In this document: piece by piece, positions 27,102 to 36,700 of the stretch | Layout: every line of letters starts with the position of its first letter | Numbering within the stretch: position 1 is the first letter of the stretch | Origin: Candidatus Bathyarchaeum tardum | GTDB lineage: Archaea; Thermoproteota; Bathyarchaeia; Bathyarchaeales; Bathyarchaeaceae | Length of the DNA stretch: 64,000 bases | Direction: 5' to 3' | Assembly (NCBI GenBank): GCA_029762755.1 | Contig: JARVGH010000003.1 | Coordinates: 124,001-188,000, forward strand | Position numbers and translations under genes: made by a program | The notes under the pieces: generated by a model | What the model was told of the DNA's origin: nothing | Databases searched by the model: none | The model's input: only the letters and a program-made list of their open reading frames with translations

Positions 27102-27722
27102 TCAACTGGAACCATTAATCGCATCATAAACTTGGTTTGCTATCACGGTTGCGCCCTTACTGTTGGGGTGGATTCCGTCAATAAAATATTCTGGATGATT
27201 TTGCATTTCACTGTAAACGTCAATAATTGATATTTTCTGATCGATTGCTACTTGTTCAATCCGGGGAATTATTTCTTCTGAAAAACTTTCAGGTTCCAAA
27301 TCAAGATTGTTTTCAAAAATTGGAGGGGGTTTCACAAGAAAGATTTTTGGTTTGGTGCCAAGTTCTTGGATTTGTTCAACTATCTTTGTGTAATCTCTAA
27401 CAAAATTGTCTATTGATTCAAAATTATCTGTACGGGCATCGTTGGTTCCAAGCATGACAATAACAATCTTTGGCAAAAATTTTATTGCCTCCAAAAATTC
27501 AGTTTGCTCAACGTATGGCGTGTACGTGTCAAACAACACTGTTGCCCCCATTATTCCAAAACTTGCAACTTTATAGTTGTCGCCAAGCATGTTTTGCAGT
27601 TGACTTGGGTAATTGCTAAAATGTTCGTCTGTTATGCTGTCTCCAATGCATGCAACACGGATTTTTTTTGTGTCATTTATAATATTCATATTAGTTTGAA
27701 CAATTATTGCTGTCAAAACCAA
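27102..27722 (-). CDS. SGNH/GDSL hydrolase with N-terminal membrane anchor
   Basis: About 206 residues from the first canonical start (TTG). The catalytic blocks are all present: GDSIT (block I Ser), the Gly in SFGIMGAT (II), GTND (III Asn) and DGIHPN (V Asp/His). The frame continues upstream without a stop through PRKKVIKYSVTGVLILVL, a basic flank plus hydrophobic helix. The only well-placed ribosome site, GTGAGG at 27785-27790, is 8 bases before an ATT codon at 27776. The true protein is therefore probably 18 residues longer, with a full membrane anchor and a non-canonical start. It likely removes acyl or acetyl groups from an extracellular glycan or lipid. Confidence 0.85.
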   Translation of the reverse strand: MVLTAIIVQTNMNIINDTKKIRVACIGDSITDEHFSNYPSQLQNMLGDNYKVASFGIMGATVLFDTYTPYVEQTEFLEAIKFLPKIVIVMLGTNDARTDNFESIDNFVRDYTKIVEQIQELGTKPKIFLVKPPPIFENNLDLEPESFSEEIIPRIEQVAIDQKISIIDVYSEMQNHPEYFIDGIHPNSKGATVIANQVYDAINGSS

Positions 27723-27894
27723 AATCAGTACCCCTGTTACACTGTATTTTATTACTTTTTTTCTGGGTATGTTAATTTTTTCTTCCTCACAACGTGGAAT
27801 GTCAAATTCTAATTATGAAATCTTCTAAAAAAATTTGCACCTCAAATTGACCCTACTCCTTTTTACTTTTGGTCAGGTGCTCGATTTTATTGTT

Positions 27895-28758
27895 TTAATC
27901 ATCGCCATCTATGTATAACAACTCATAAAGACCTTGATAGCTTTGTCCATCATTTGCATCAACATGATAAATCGCTGAAGGAGCACTGGAAAAGTTTCTG
28001 TCTAAATATTCTTGGGCTGGTCTAACCGTAATTTCCCAAATATATCTGTAAGTTCCGTTTGCATCGGTAACTGGAGCGTAACTTGTTACTTTTTCTGTTA
28101 CTTCATACATTCTTGCAACTGGAATTAATCTCTTAATTGGTTCTTCTAGCACTGAAATCTGCATTAATTTTACTTCAAACTTGAAAATCACTAACTTTGC
28201 GTTGACGACCATTCCTTGAAGGTTTTGTGTGTTCCACTCTCCTCTAAGACCAATTTTTATGGCTTCAGTTTTTGATATTGGCGGAGCGTCGTCTGAAGAA
28301 ACCAGCATTGACGTGTAACAGTCCCATAATAATTCATTTGAATTCAGTAGCATTTGGTTATCTTCAGATATTTTTGCTAATGCTGAATATTGAAGATAAT
28401 TTGCGCTTGCCAAAAAAGCAAATCCAATTATTAACAATAAACTGATATATTTCCAGTTTTTGGACAAAAATCCTGAAGAATGATGTGTTACATGTGGTGT
28501 TTCTTCGACTTTTGACATCATTGCCATTGCGGCTTCTCCCAAAAATGAGAGTTTGTATTTTCCATCCTCTGTTTTTGAAACTAGTTCTCCAAGGTTGTCC
28601 AAGTGATAGTTAAAATGGGAGCTAGAAATTCCAAGGGATTCAAACATGTCCGAAAAACTTCTCGGTTCTTCTGCTAACATTTTCAGAATTTTTCTGCGAA
28701 CCGAATGATTCAAAGAAGTGAAAATACTCGAATAAGTTTCTTCTTCAAAACTTGTCAT
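27895..28758 (-). CDS. membrane-bound ArsR-type winged-helix regulator
   Basis: A 287-residue protein. Residues 8-80 form a winged helix (IFTSLNHSVRRKILKMLAEEPRSF, SSSHFNYHLDNLGELV); one hydrophobic helix near 105-122 (YISLLLIIGFAFLASANYL) follows, then a domain of about 165 residues probably outside the membrane. The layout suggests a one-component sensor that reads an external signal and acts on DNA from the membrane. The outer domain is not recognised. No clear target operon is next to it; it is upstream of nothing co-oriented. Confidence 0.8.
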   Translation of the reverse strand: MTSFEEETYSSIFTSLNHSVRRKILKMLAEEPRSFSDMFESLGISSSHFNYHLDNLGELVSKTEDGKYKLSFLGEAAMAMMSKVEETPHVTHHSSGFLSKNWKYISLLLIIGFAFLASANYLQYSALAKISEDNQMLLNSNELLWDCYTSMLVSSDDAPPISKTEAIKIGLRGEWNTQNLQGMVVNAKLVIFKFEVKLMQISVLEEPIKRLIPVARMYEVTEKVTSYAPVTDANGTYRYIWEITVRPAQEYLDRNFSSAPSAIYHVDANDGQSYQGLYELLYIDGDD

Positions 28759-29028
28759 TATTCTACTCCCTTCAATTATTGATTCATGTTTTTAGGTAAA
28801 ACTTTTTTCTCAAAAATTTTTACCAAACTTTTTTCCTGTAACTACTAAATGCGTTTAGTTAAGTAACTTTTTCGGTTTTTTGCTGCGTTCAATTGTAAGT
28901 TTTGCATTATTTTTTTTGTTTGGATTTTCTTTGGATAGTTTGGGAACCATAATGTTTACCTGGCTATAAATGAAAATAAAGTTGGTTTCAATATTTTACT
29001 GAAATTAGTATTCTAATATGTACTGTTG

Positions 29029-29694
29029 TTAGTTTGTTTTTGTTCTTGCTTGGGTTATTAAGTCTGTTAATGTGGCAAAGGCTTTGCTGACGTTTTCCAT
29101 GGCAAGGACGATTATTGTTTCTGTGAAGCAACTCATGGTTTCTTCAATGTTTATGTGGCGCCGCGAGAGAGCGTTGTAGAATGCTTGGACACATCCCGAC
29201 GTATATGTTATTTCGTCTGGGCTGCGAATGATTATGGTTGCTAGGTTTTGTTTTTGGTTGATTATTTGATTTTGATTGAATATTGATGTTATTTCGTTGA
29301 AAGAGTTAAAGTCAGAAATCAAGGTGATTATGGTATTTCCCTCAATTATTTGTAAAAATTCTCCTTGGAATGTGGCGAGGGCTTTTCTTACTTTTTCTAG
29401 GGTTTCTTTTGTTTTGTGTACAGAAACTTTTGCCATGTCAGTTCGGATGTTTAGGTCACTGCCTGCTACTACTTGAGTGATTTTTCCTTCTAGGATTGTG
29501 TAGTTTGTTTTTGCTCGTTTAACCGAAGTTATCACACTTTCTAGGTTTACGTCAGTGTTTACTGTTTCTTTGATTTTTGGCATGAGTATGCGGGCGATGG
29601 CGCTGTAGTTTGCATAATCTCTTTGCAAGGCATCCTGTAGTGAGAGGTCTTCGTCTATTATGTTTTGCACGGTTTTAGATATAGAGTTGACCAT
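29029..29694 (-). CDS. HTH-ACT domain protein, probable amino-acid-responsive regulator
   Basis: A 221-residue protein. The first 60 residues are helical with an HTH-like core (DLSLQDALQRDYANYSAIARILMP); the middle holds KITQVVAGSDLNIRTDMAKVSV and the C-terminus an ACT fold (IIRSPDEITYTSGCVQAFYNAL, HINIEETMSCFTETIIVLAM), the domain that binds amino acids in aspartokinases and Lrp-type proteins. It lies head-to-head with argG, and a perfect 6-4-6 palindrome covers its start codon. It is therefore a good candidate regulator of arginine and carbamoyl-phosphate synthesis; that role is inference. Similar HTH-ACT proteins are widespread and uncharacterised in archaea. Confidence 0.7.
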   Translation of the reverse strand: MVNSISKTVQNIIDEDLSLQDALQRDYANYSAIARILMPKIKETVNTDVNLESVITSVKRAKTNYTILEGKITQVVAGSDLNIRTDMAKVSVHKTKETLEKVRKALATFQGEFLQIIEGNTIITLISDFNSFNEITSIFNQNQIINQKQNLATIIIRSPDEITYTSGCVQAFYNALSRRHINIEETMSCFTETIIVLAMENVSKAFATLTDLITQARTKTN

Positions 29695-29703
29695 TTTTGG
29701 TCA
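29688..29703. promoter_or_regulatory. palindrome TGACCA-TTTT-TGGTCA, probable operator
   Basis: A perfect 16-base inverted repeat overlaps the start codon of the HTH-ACT gene. A further half-site, TGACCA (29728-29733), lies immediately upstream of the argG TATA box. The spacing of about 40 bases would let one or two dimers block both divergent promoters. Confidence 0.5.
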
Positions 29704-29738
29704 CTTTTGTCCATTTTACTTAGATATTGACCAAAATC

Positions 29739-29746
29739 TATATAAG
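29739..29746 (+). promoter_or_regulatory. TATA box of argG operon
   Basis: TATATAAG lies 38-45 bases before the argG ATG at 29784, predicting a leader of about 20 bases containing GGGAA. A TGACCA half-site abuts it on the upstream side. Confidence 0.6.
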
Positions 29747-29783
29747 GGTTTCTCGAATTAACAACCACAAACTGGGAAACACA

Positions 29784-30995
29784 ATGAAAGATACTGTAAT
29801 CTTAGCCTATTCAGGTGGACTAGACACGTCCGTTCTCATAAAATGGTTACAAGAAAACTGTAACGTAGATGTAATTACATTCACCATGGAACTAGGCCAA
29901 AAAAGCAACCTAGAAAAAGTCGAAGAAAAAGCCAACGCTCTAGGAGTCAAAAAACATTACTCCATAGATGGCACAAAAGAATTCATAACAAAGTACGTAT
30001 TTCCTGCCATCAAAGCAAACGCCCTTTACGAATCAAAATACCCAATGGGCACCGCTCTTGGGCGACCCTTAATTGCCAAAAAATTGGTTGAAATCGCCCA
30101 AAAAGAAGGCGCCATCGCAGTTGCCCACGGCTGCACTGGAAAAGGAAACGACCAAGTCCGATTTGACATCACCGTGAAAGCCTTGGCTCCTGACCTAAAG
30201 GTTATGGCTCCTGTACGAGAATGGGGAATGTGCCGAGAAGAAGAAATCAAATACGCCAAAGAAAAAGGCATAGCAATTCCTCACTTGTCTGACCCTTACA
30301 GTATCGACGAAAACATCTGGGGACGAAGCATCGAATGCGGACCCCTAGAAAACGCAGACCAAGAACCCCTCGAAGAAATCTACACCGTAACTACTTCCCC
30401 CGAAGAAGCGCCAGACACGCCAGAGTATGTTTCAATTTGCTTTGAAGGAGGTGTCCCAGTTGCCTTGAACGGCAAAAAAATGGACCCCGTAAAATTAATC
30501 GAAGAACTAAACGAAATTGCAGGAAAACATGGAGTTGGACGAGTAGACCACATCGAAGACCGTCTGGTTGGAATCAAATCAAGGGAAATCTACGAAAACC
30601 CTGCCGCAGAAGTTCTGATTGAAGCCCACAAGGACCTAGAAAAATTGGTTCTCACCCGGCACGAATTAGAATTCAAAAAAATTATTGACGAAAAATGGGC
30701 TTGGATGGTTTACACTGGCTTGTGGATTGACCCCCTGCGAGAAGCCTTGGACGGGTTCATTAACAAGACCCAAGAACGGGTCTGCGGTGAAGTAAAAATG
30801 AAACTATACAAAGGCCGATGCTGGTCGGCGGGACGATCTTCTCCGATGTCGTTGTATGACAAGAACTTGGCGACATACGAGGTTGAAACTTCCTTTAATC
30901 AAGCCTCTGCTGAAGGCTTTATCGAGCTTTGGGGACTCCCCACCCGCGTTGCTACCCAGTTAAAGGAGAAAGCCAAAAAACAAAACAAATGTTAA
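29784..30995 (+). CDS. argG: argininosuccinate synthase
   Basis: Joins citrulline and aspartate using ATP, the penultimate step of arginine synthesis. About 403 residues. The PP-loop AYSGGLDTSVLIKWL is at the N-terminus; GCTGKGNDQVRFD, SIDENIWGRSIECG and the C-terminal FNQASAEGFIELWGLP are family signatures. ATG at 29784 matches the family N-terminus; upstream in-frame codons would place the TATA box inside the gene. Codon use is richer in C-ending codons than the neighbours, as in highly expressed genes. First gene of argG-argH-carA-carB. Confidence 0.97.
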   Translation: MKDTVILAYSGGLDTSVLIKWLQENCNVDVITFTMELGQKSNLEKVEEKANALGVKKHYSIDGTKEFITKYVFPAIKANALYESKYPMGTALGRPLIAKKLVEIAQKEGAIAVAHGCTGKGNDQVRFDITVKALAPDLKVMAPVREWGMCREEEIKYAKEKGIAIPHLSDPYSIDENIWGRSIECGPLENADQEPLEEIYTVTTSPEEAPDTPEYVSICFEGGVPVALNGKKMDPVKLIEELNEIAGKHGVGRVDHIEDRLVGIKSREIYENPAAEVLIEAHKDLEKLVLTRHELEFKKIIDEKWAWMVYTGLWIDPLREALDGFINKTQERVCGEVKMKLYKGRCWSAGRSSPMSLYDKNLATYEVETSFNQASAEGFIELWGLPTRVATQLKEKAKKQNKC

Positions 30996-31002
30996 CGAAA
31001 CC

Positions 31003-31023
31003 AACAACCCAAAACGGGTTGTT
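31003..31023 (+). terminator. hairpin between argG and argH
   Basis: AACAACCC (31003-31010) and GGGTTGTT (31016-31023) form an 8-base-pair stem with a 5-base loop, followed by TGTTTCTCT. It may end or attenuate transcription between argG and argH, or be a processing site in the operon. No separate promoter before argH is obvious. Confidence 0.4.
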
Positions 31024-31064
31024 TGTTTCTCTAAAAAATAAAAAGGGATTGGATGTGAAAAAAG

Positions 31065-32543
31065 TTGTCTAAGCTGTTGCGTGGAGGACGAATCGGCTCT
31101 GCCCGAAAAGATGCCGTAGAGTTTACTGCGTCCATAAAAAGTGACAAAAAGTTACTGGAAGCTGTGATTAAAATCAACAAAGCCCACGTAACCATGCTAA
31201 CAGAACAACAAATCATTTCCACAAAAACTGGTACTCAACTTCTCAAAGCACTCTCAGAAATCAACCCAAAAATGGAGTTAGACCCCTGCCTTGAAGACGT
31301 TCATCTAGCAGTTGAAGAAGAAATAAACAAAAAATTAAAACCTGAAATTGCCGGAAACTTGCACGTTGCAAAAAGCCGAAATGACCAAGTAGCAACCGCA
31401 ATCCGAATGGCCCTGCGAACCGACATCCTAGACCTGATCGCAGTCATTGTTGCTTTGCAAGAATCTCTGATTGGGCTTGCAGAAAAAAACACAGAAACTT
31501 TAGTTCCGTCGTATACTCACTTGCATCCAGCACAGCCCATAACTTTTGGTCATCTTCTGGTTTCTTACGTGGACGCCATTGAACGAAGCATCAACCGACT
31601 CCAAGAAACATATTCCCGAGTTAACATGTGCCCCATGGGTGCCGGCGCAATCGCAACAACCAGTTTCCCAATTAACCGAAACCAAACCGCCCAACTACTG
31701 GGCTTTAATGGCGTGCTAGAGAATTCCATAGACGCCGTAGGCAGCCGAGACTTTGTACTAGAAACCCTCGCAGATCTAACCTTGCTAGCAACAGACGTTA
31801 GCCGAATTGCTGAAGACTTTCTAGTTTGGAGCAGTCCAGACTTTGGGATATTGGACCTTCCAGAAAGTTTTGCCTTCACTAGTAGCATCATGCCTCAGAA
31901 GAAAAATCCTGATGTTCTAGAAGTAATCAGGGCAAGGATGAGCCAAATACTGGGCAACTTTGTAGCCTGTGCAACGACAATGAAAGCATTGCCTTCAGGA
32001 TACAACTTGGACCTTCAAGAGTTAACTCCTAAACTTTGGGAATCCATTGAAACTGTCGAAGAATCTGTTTGTATTCTTTCTGAGCTTGCCAAGAACTTGA
32101 AAGTCAACCCTAACGTGTTTGGTAAACAGGTTCTGAATTACTCAACAGCCACTGAACTGGCTAATATGCTGGTGAAAAAATATGCTGTTCCTTTCCGAAG
32201 CTCTCACAAGATAGTGGGAACCATTGTCAAAACCCTGATTGACAAAAAGTTAGCTCTTTCGGACTTGTCACCTGAACAATTAAATAAGACCGCTAAAGAT
32301 TGTGCGGGAATCACTCTAGCCGTTAAACTGGAGGACATAAAGGACTCTATTGACCCCAAAAAATGTGTTGAAAGCCACAAAACTTTGGGTGGTCCAGCTC
32401 CAACAGAAGTCAAACGAATGCTCAAAAACCGATTAGAGTTAATGAGCAAATCAAAAACAAGCCTCATAGACCAAAAGAGCAGGCTAGAAGAAGCTGACAT
32501 GGAACTAGAATCTGCGGTTCAGCGTTACTCAACTAAAAAATGA
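31065..32543 (+). CDS. argH: argininosuccinate lyase
   Basis: Splits argininosuccinate into arginine and fumarate. 492 residues in the fumarase/aspartase superfamily; the catalytic loop signature SSIMPQKKNPD is at about residues 275-285, THLHPAQPITFGHLL near 152, and SRNDQVATAIRM near 104. Starts at TTG (SKLLRGGRIG, as in other archaeal ArgH). Directly follows argG and precedes carA, giving a late-arginine cluster. Confidence 0.97.
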   Translation: MSKLLRGGRIGSARKDAVEFTASIKSDKKLLEAVIKINKAHVTMLTEQQIISTKTGTQLLKALSEINPKMELDPCLEDVHLAVEEEINKKLKPEIAGNLHVAKSRNDQVATAIRMALRTDILDLIAVIVALQESLIGLAEKNTETLVPSYTHLHPAQPITFGHLLVSYVDAIERSINRLQETYSRVNMCPMGAGAIATTSFPINRNQTAQLLGFNGVLENSIDAVGSRDFVLETLADLTLLATDVSRIAEDFLVWSSPDFGILDLPESFAFTSSIMPQKKNPDVLEVIRARMSQILGNFVACATTMKALPSGYNLDLQELTPKLWESIETVEESVCILSELAKNLKVNPNVFGKQVLNYSTATELANMLVKKYAVPFRSSHKIVGTIVKTLIDKKLALSDLSPEQLNKTAKDCAGITLAVKLEDIKDSIDPKKCVESHKTLGGPAPTEVKRMLKNRLELMSKSKTSLIDQKSRLEEADMELESAVQRYSTKK

Positions 32544-32567
32544 TTACAAATAGTGTAGGTCATAAAA

Positions 32568-33710
32568 GTGAACACAAAAAGTAAACAAACCGGCAAAGCT
32601 GTTCTTGTTTTAGAAGATGGCTCCACCTTTGTTGGACATGGTTTTGGCGCCCCAAAAAAAGTATCCGGAGAAATCGTGTTTTCCACCTCTATGGTTGGAT
32701 ACCCCGAATCCTTAACTGACCCTTCATACAAGGGGCAAATCCTTACCTTCACGTATCCTTTGGTTGGAAACTATGGTGTTCCACCTTACGTGGAAGAAAA
32801 CAGTGTCATCAAATATTTTGAATCCGACAGCATCAAAGTAACTGGCTTTATTGTTCACGAACTATGCAAAAACCCATTCCATTGGGCAAGTACCCGAACC
32901 CTTGACCAATGGCTCAAAGACGAAGACGTCCCCGGAATTTACGGAATCGACACCCGAAAACTCACCAAAAAACTGCGAGTAAATGGTGTCATGCTGGGAA
33001 TCTTAAAAGTTTGTGAAGCAGGGGAAGAACCAAACATACCTGAACTGGTTGAAGAAGTAAAAACTGTAAAAGACCCCAACTTCACTGACCTCGCAAAACA
33101 AGTAACAGTCAAACAACCAACCCTTTATCCTTCAGGAGGCGACCACACCGCAGTTTTAATCGACTGTGGTGTCAAATATGGCATAATCCGTAACCTGCAA
33201 CGCATCGGCTTTGATGTTATGCGGGTTCCTTATGATTTTACTGCAGATCAGATTCTGCAATACAACCCTGACGCCGTAATGATAAGCAATGGTCCAGGAG
33301 ACCCCAAAAACTGTGTTCAAACCGTTGAAACCGTGGCAGAATTACTGGACGAAAACATGCCCATGATGGGCGTATGCCTTGGAACCCAAATTCTGGCTTT
33401 GGCTTTAGGCGGGGACACTTACAAACTTAAGTATGGTCACCGGTCCCAAAACCAACCTGCTTTGGATTTGGAAACTGGTCGGTGTTACATTACAACTCAA
33501 AACCATGGTTATACGGTAAAGCGGGAATCAATTAAAGAAACCGGATTAAAAGAGTGGTTCATGAACGCCAACGACAAAACCGTTGAAGGCATTAAACACA
33601 AAACCAAACCCGCCTTTGCCCTGCAGTGGCATCCAGAAGCCTCCCCCGGACCTTACGATACGGAATTTCTTTTTGAAAAACTCAAAAAACTAGTAATGGA
33701 GGCGGACTAA
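32568..33710 (+). CDS. carA: carbamoyl-phosphate synthase small (glutaminase) subunit
   Basis: Releases ammonia from glutamine for carbamoyl phosphate synthesis. 380 residues: an N-terminal CarA domain (LVLEDGSTFVGHGFGAP, FSTSMVGYPESLTDPSYKGQ) and a class I amidotransferase domain with the nucleophilic Cys in MMGVCLGTQI and His-Glu in QWHPEASPGP. GTG start. It is joined to carB, which begins on the base after its stop. The product feeds both arginine (via ornithine carbamoyltransferase, not in this window) and pyrimidines (pyrB at 52496). Confidence 0.97.
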   Translation: MNTKSKQTGKAVLVLEDGSTFVGHGFGAPKKVSGEIVFSTSMVGYPESLTDPSYKGQILTFTYPLVGNYGVPPYVEENSVIKYFESDSIKVTGFIVHELCKNPFHWASTRTLDQWLKDEDVPGIYGIDTRKLTKKLRVNGVMLGILKVCEAGEEPNIPELVEEVKTVKDPNFTDLAKQVTVKQPTLYPSGGDHTAVLIDCGVKYGIIRNLQRIGFDVMRVPYDFTADQILQYNPDAVMISNGPGDPKNCVQTVETVAELLDENMPMMGVCLGTQILALALGGDTYKLKYGHRSQNQPALDLETGRCYITTQNHGYTVKRESIKETGLKEWFMNANDKTVEGIKHKTKPAFALQWHPEASPGPYDTEFLFEKLKKLVMEAD

Positions 33711-36700
33711 ATGCCCAAGTTTGAATGGATAAAAAAAGTTATAGTACTGGGTAGCGGAGCCATCAAAATCGGCGAAGCCGCAGAATTTGATTATTCTGGT
33801 AGTCAATGCTTGAAGGCTCTTCGTGAAGAAGGAATAGAAACTGTTCTAGTTAACCCTAACATTGCAACCATACAAACTGACCCTCGGCTTGCAGGGAAAG
33901 TCTACTTGTTGCCTGTAACTCCAGAGTTTGTGGAAGAAGTAATCGCTAAAGAACGCCCCGACGCTATTATGCTCAGTTTTGGAGGACAAACTGCCCTTAA
34001 TTGTGGAGTTAAACTTGCCCAGAGCGGTGTTTTGGACAAATATGGTGTTAGGGTTTTGGGAACCCCAGTTAAAACTATCGAAGACACCGAAGACCGGGAA
34101 CTGTTTCGTCAGTCTATGTTGAAGGCTGGTGTTTCCATCGCCAAAAGCAAAGCTGCCAGTACTTTGGAAGACGCCGTGGAAGTCGGCCGAGAAATAGGTT
34201 ATCCTGTTATCATCCGTGTAGCTTACACTTTGGGCGGTAAAGGTTCAGGAGTAGCATACGACGAAGAAAAACTCAAAGACATCGTCAGCAAAGCTTTGGG
34301 TCAGAGCATGATTTCTCAGGTTCTTATTGAAGAGTACTTAGGCCACTGGAAAGAAGTGGAATACGAAGTCATGCGAGACTACGACGACAACTGTATAATC
34401 GTATGTAACATGGAAAACTTTGACCCCATGGGCGTACACACGGGAGACTCAATTGTAGTGGCCCCTTCACAAACCCTTTCAAACAGGGAATACCACCTTC
34501 TTCGTTCAGCCTCCATAAACGCTATACGCAGCTTAGGTGTAGTCGGCGAATGTAACATCCAATGGGCTTTGGACAAAGAATCAGAAGAAATCCGCGCAAT
34601 AGAAGTCAACGCCCGACTCTCACGAAGCTCTGCCTTGGCAAGCAAAGCCACCGGATACCCCATTGCGTATATTGCTGCTAAGTTGTGTATTGGTTACACG
34701 TTGCCTGAACTGCAAAACAAGGTAACCCATGTAACTACTGCTTGTTTTGAGCCCGCACTTGACTATTTGGTAGTAAAGTATCCTCGCTGGGACTTGCAAA
34801 AATTCAAAAACGTCGACCGCCATGTCGGTCCCCAAATGAAATCTGTCGGCGAAGTTATGGGAATTGGACGATGTTTCGAAGAAGCCTTACAGAAAGCCAT
34901 TCGCATGCTGGATATTGGCAAGTTTGGTTTGGTCTGTAACGCAGAAGAAGACGAACCAGAATCCCCCGAAACAATCAAGGATGTTTTGGCTCATCCTACC
35001 GACCAGCGTTTGTACATGATTGTAAAAGCCCTCAAACAGGGTATGTCTATTGAAGAAATTTATGATTTAAGCGGTGTGGACCCGTTCTTTTTGCACAAAA
35101 TCAAAAACGTTATCGATATGCAAAACAAGCTGGAAACCATAAGCCAACAAGACATCGACTTTTTTGAAACTTTGCGCGAGGCAAAACGAATCGGTTTTTC
35201 TGACCTGCAAATTGGCATTTGCCGCGGCACAGACCAGTTTACCATACGAAAGCTCCGACAGCAAGCAAACATTGTTCCTGCAGTTAAGCAGATTGATACT
35301 CTTGCAGCTGAGTGGCCCGCCAAGACTAACTACTTGTATTTGACTTACGGGGGTGACGAGGACGATATCCAGTTTTCTTCAGAGAAAAAGAAAGTCATTG
35401 TTCTTGGTGCAGGAGTTTTCCGGATTGGCTCCAGTGTCGAGTTTGACTGGTGCGGAGTCAACACCATATGGGCTCTCAAAAAGAACGACATCGACGAAGC
35501 TATCATGATTAACTATAACCCCGAAACTGTTTCCACAGACTACGACATGAGCGACAAGCTCTACTTTGAAGAATTAACCCTTGAACGAATATTGGACATT
35601 TACGAAAAAGAACAACCCATGGGTATAATCGCAAGTGTGGGAGGACAAATTCCTAACAATGTTGCCCTTAAATTGTCCAATGTGGGCGTAAACATTTTGG
35701 GAACTACTGGAAAAAGCATTGATCAAGCTGAAGATCGTGTCAAATTCAGTGCGTTACTTGATACCCTTGGAATTCCTCAGCCTGAATGGCGGGATTTGTC
35801 CACAGCAAGTGACCTCAAAAAGTTTGCTGCAAAGGTCGATTATCCAGTTCTTATTCGTCCTAGTTACGTGTTGTCTGGTTCTGCAATGCGGGTTGCTTAC
35901 ACCGAAGATGAACTGGAAGATTATTTAAAATTAGCTGCTAAAGTTTCTCCGGACCATCCTGTGGTAATTTCAAAGTTTATCGAAAATGCCAAAGAAGTAG
36001 AAGTTGACGGAGTATACGACGGCGAAGATAACATCATCGGAGCCATTGTTGAACACGTTGAAAACGCTGGAGTTCACAGCGGTGATGCAACTATGGGAAT
36101 TCCTGCATTAACCTTAGACAGTGATGTGCTGCAAACAGTTAGTCTCTATACCGACAAAATTGTTGAAGCCCTAAAAATCAGGGGTCCTTATAACATCCAG
36201 TATCTAGTAAAGGACGGCGTAACCTACGTTATTGAATGCAACCTGCGGGCTTCCCGAAGTATGCCTTATGTAAGTAAAACACGGGGCGTAAACATGATAG
36301 AACTTGCAACCCGTGCCATGTTGGGCAAAAAATTCAAGGATTCGGGTTTTATTGATTTGCCCGAAATTAGCCATGTTGGCGTGAAAGTTCCACAGTTCAG
36401 TTTCATGCGCCTGAGTGGAGCAGACCCTGTTCTGGGCGTGGAAATGCTCAGCACTGGGGAAGTTGCTTGTCTGGGTGAAAACTTTACAGATGCTCTTTCA
36501 AAAGCGTTGCAGTCTGCGGAATTCAAGATGCCCCCTTATGGTGGCTCAGTTTTAATTACTGTCGGTGGAAAAGAACTCAAAAAACAGGTTGTGCCCATTG
36601 GACAAGCATTACGCAAACTCAATTTCAAAATTTATGCAACCCAAAACACTGCTAAGGCGCTACAAGATGCGGGCGTAGATAATGTCTTTGTTTTGCATAA

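Noticed and set aside
28855-28950. 31-codon lysine-rich minus-strand frame with AGGT upstream
   Set aside because: Low-complexity AT-rich sequence; a TATA-like element is too close to the start, and nothing supports translation.
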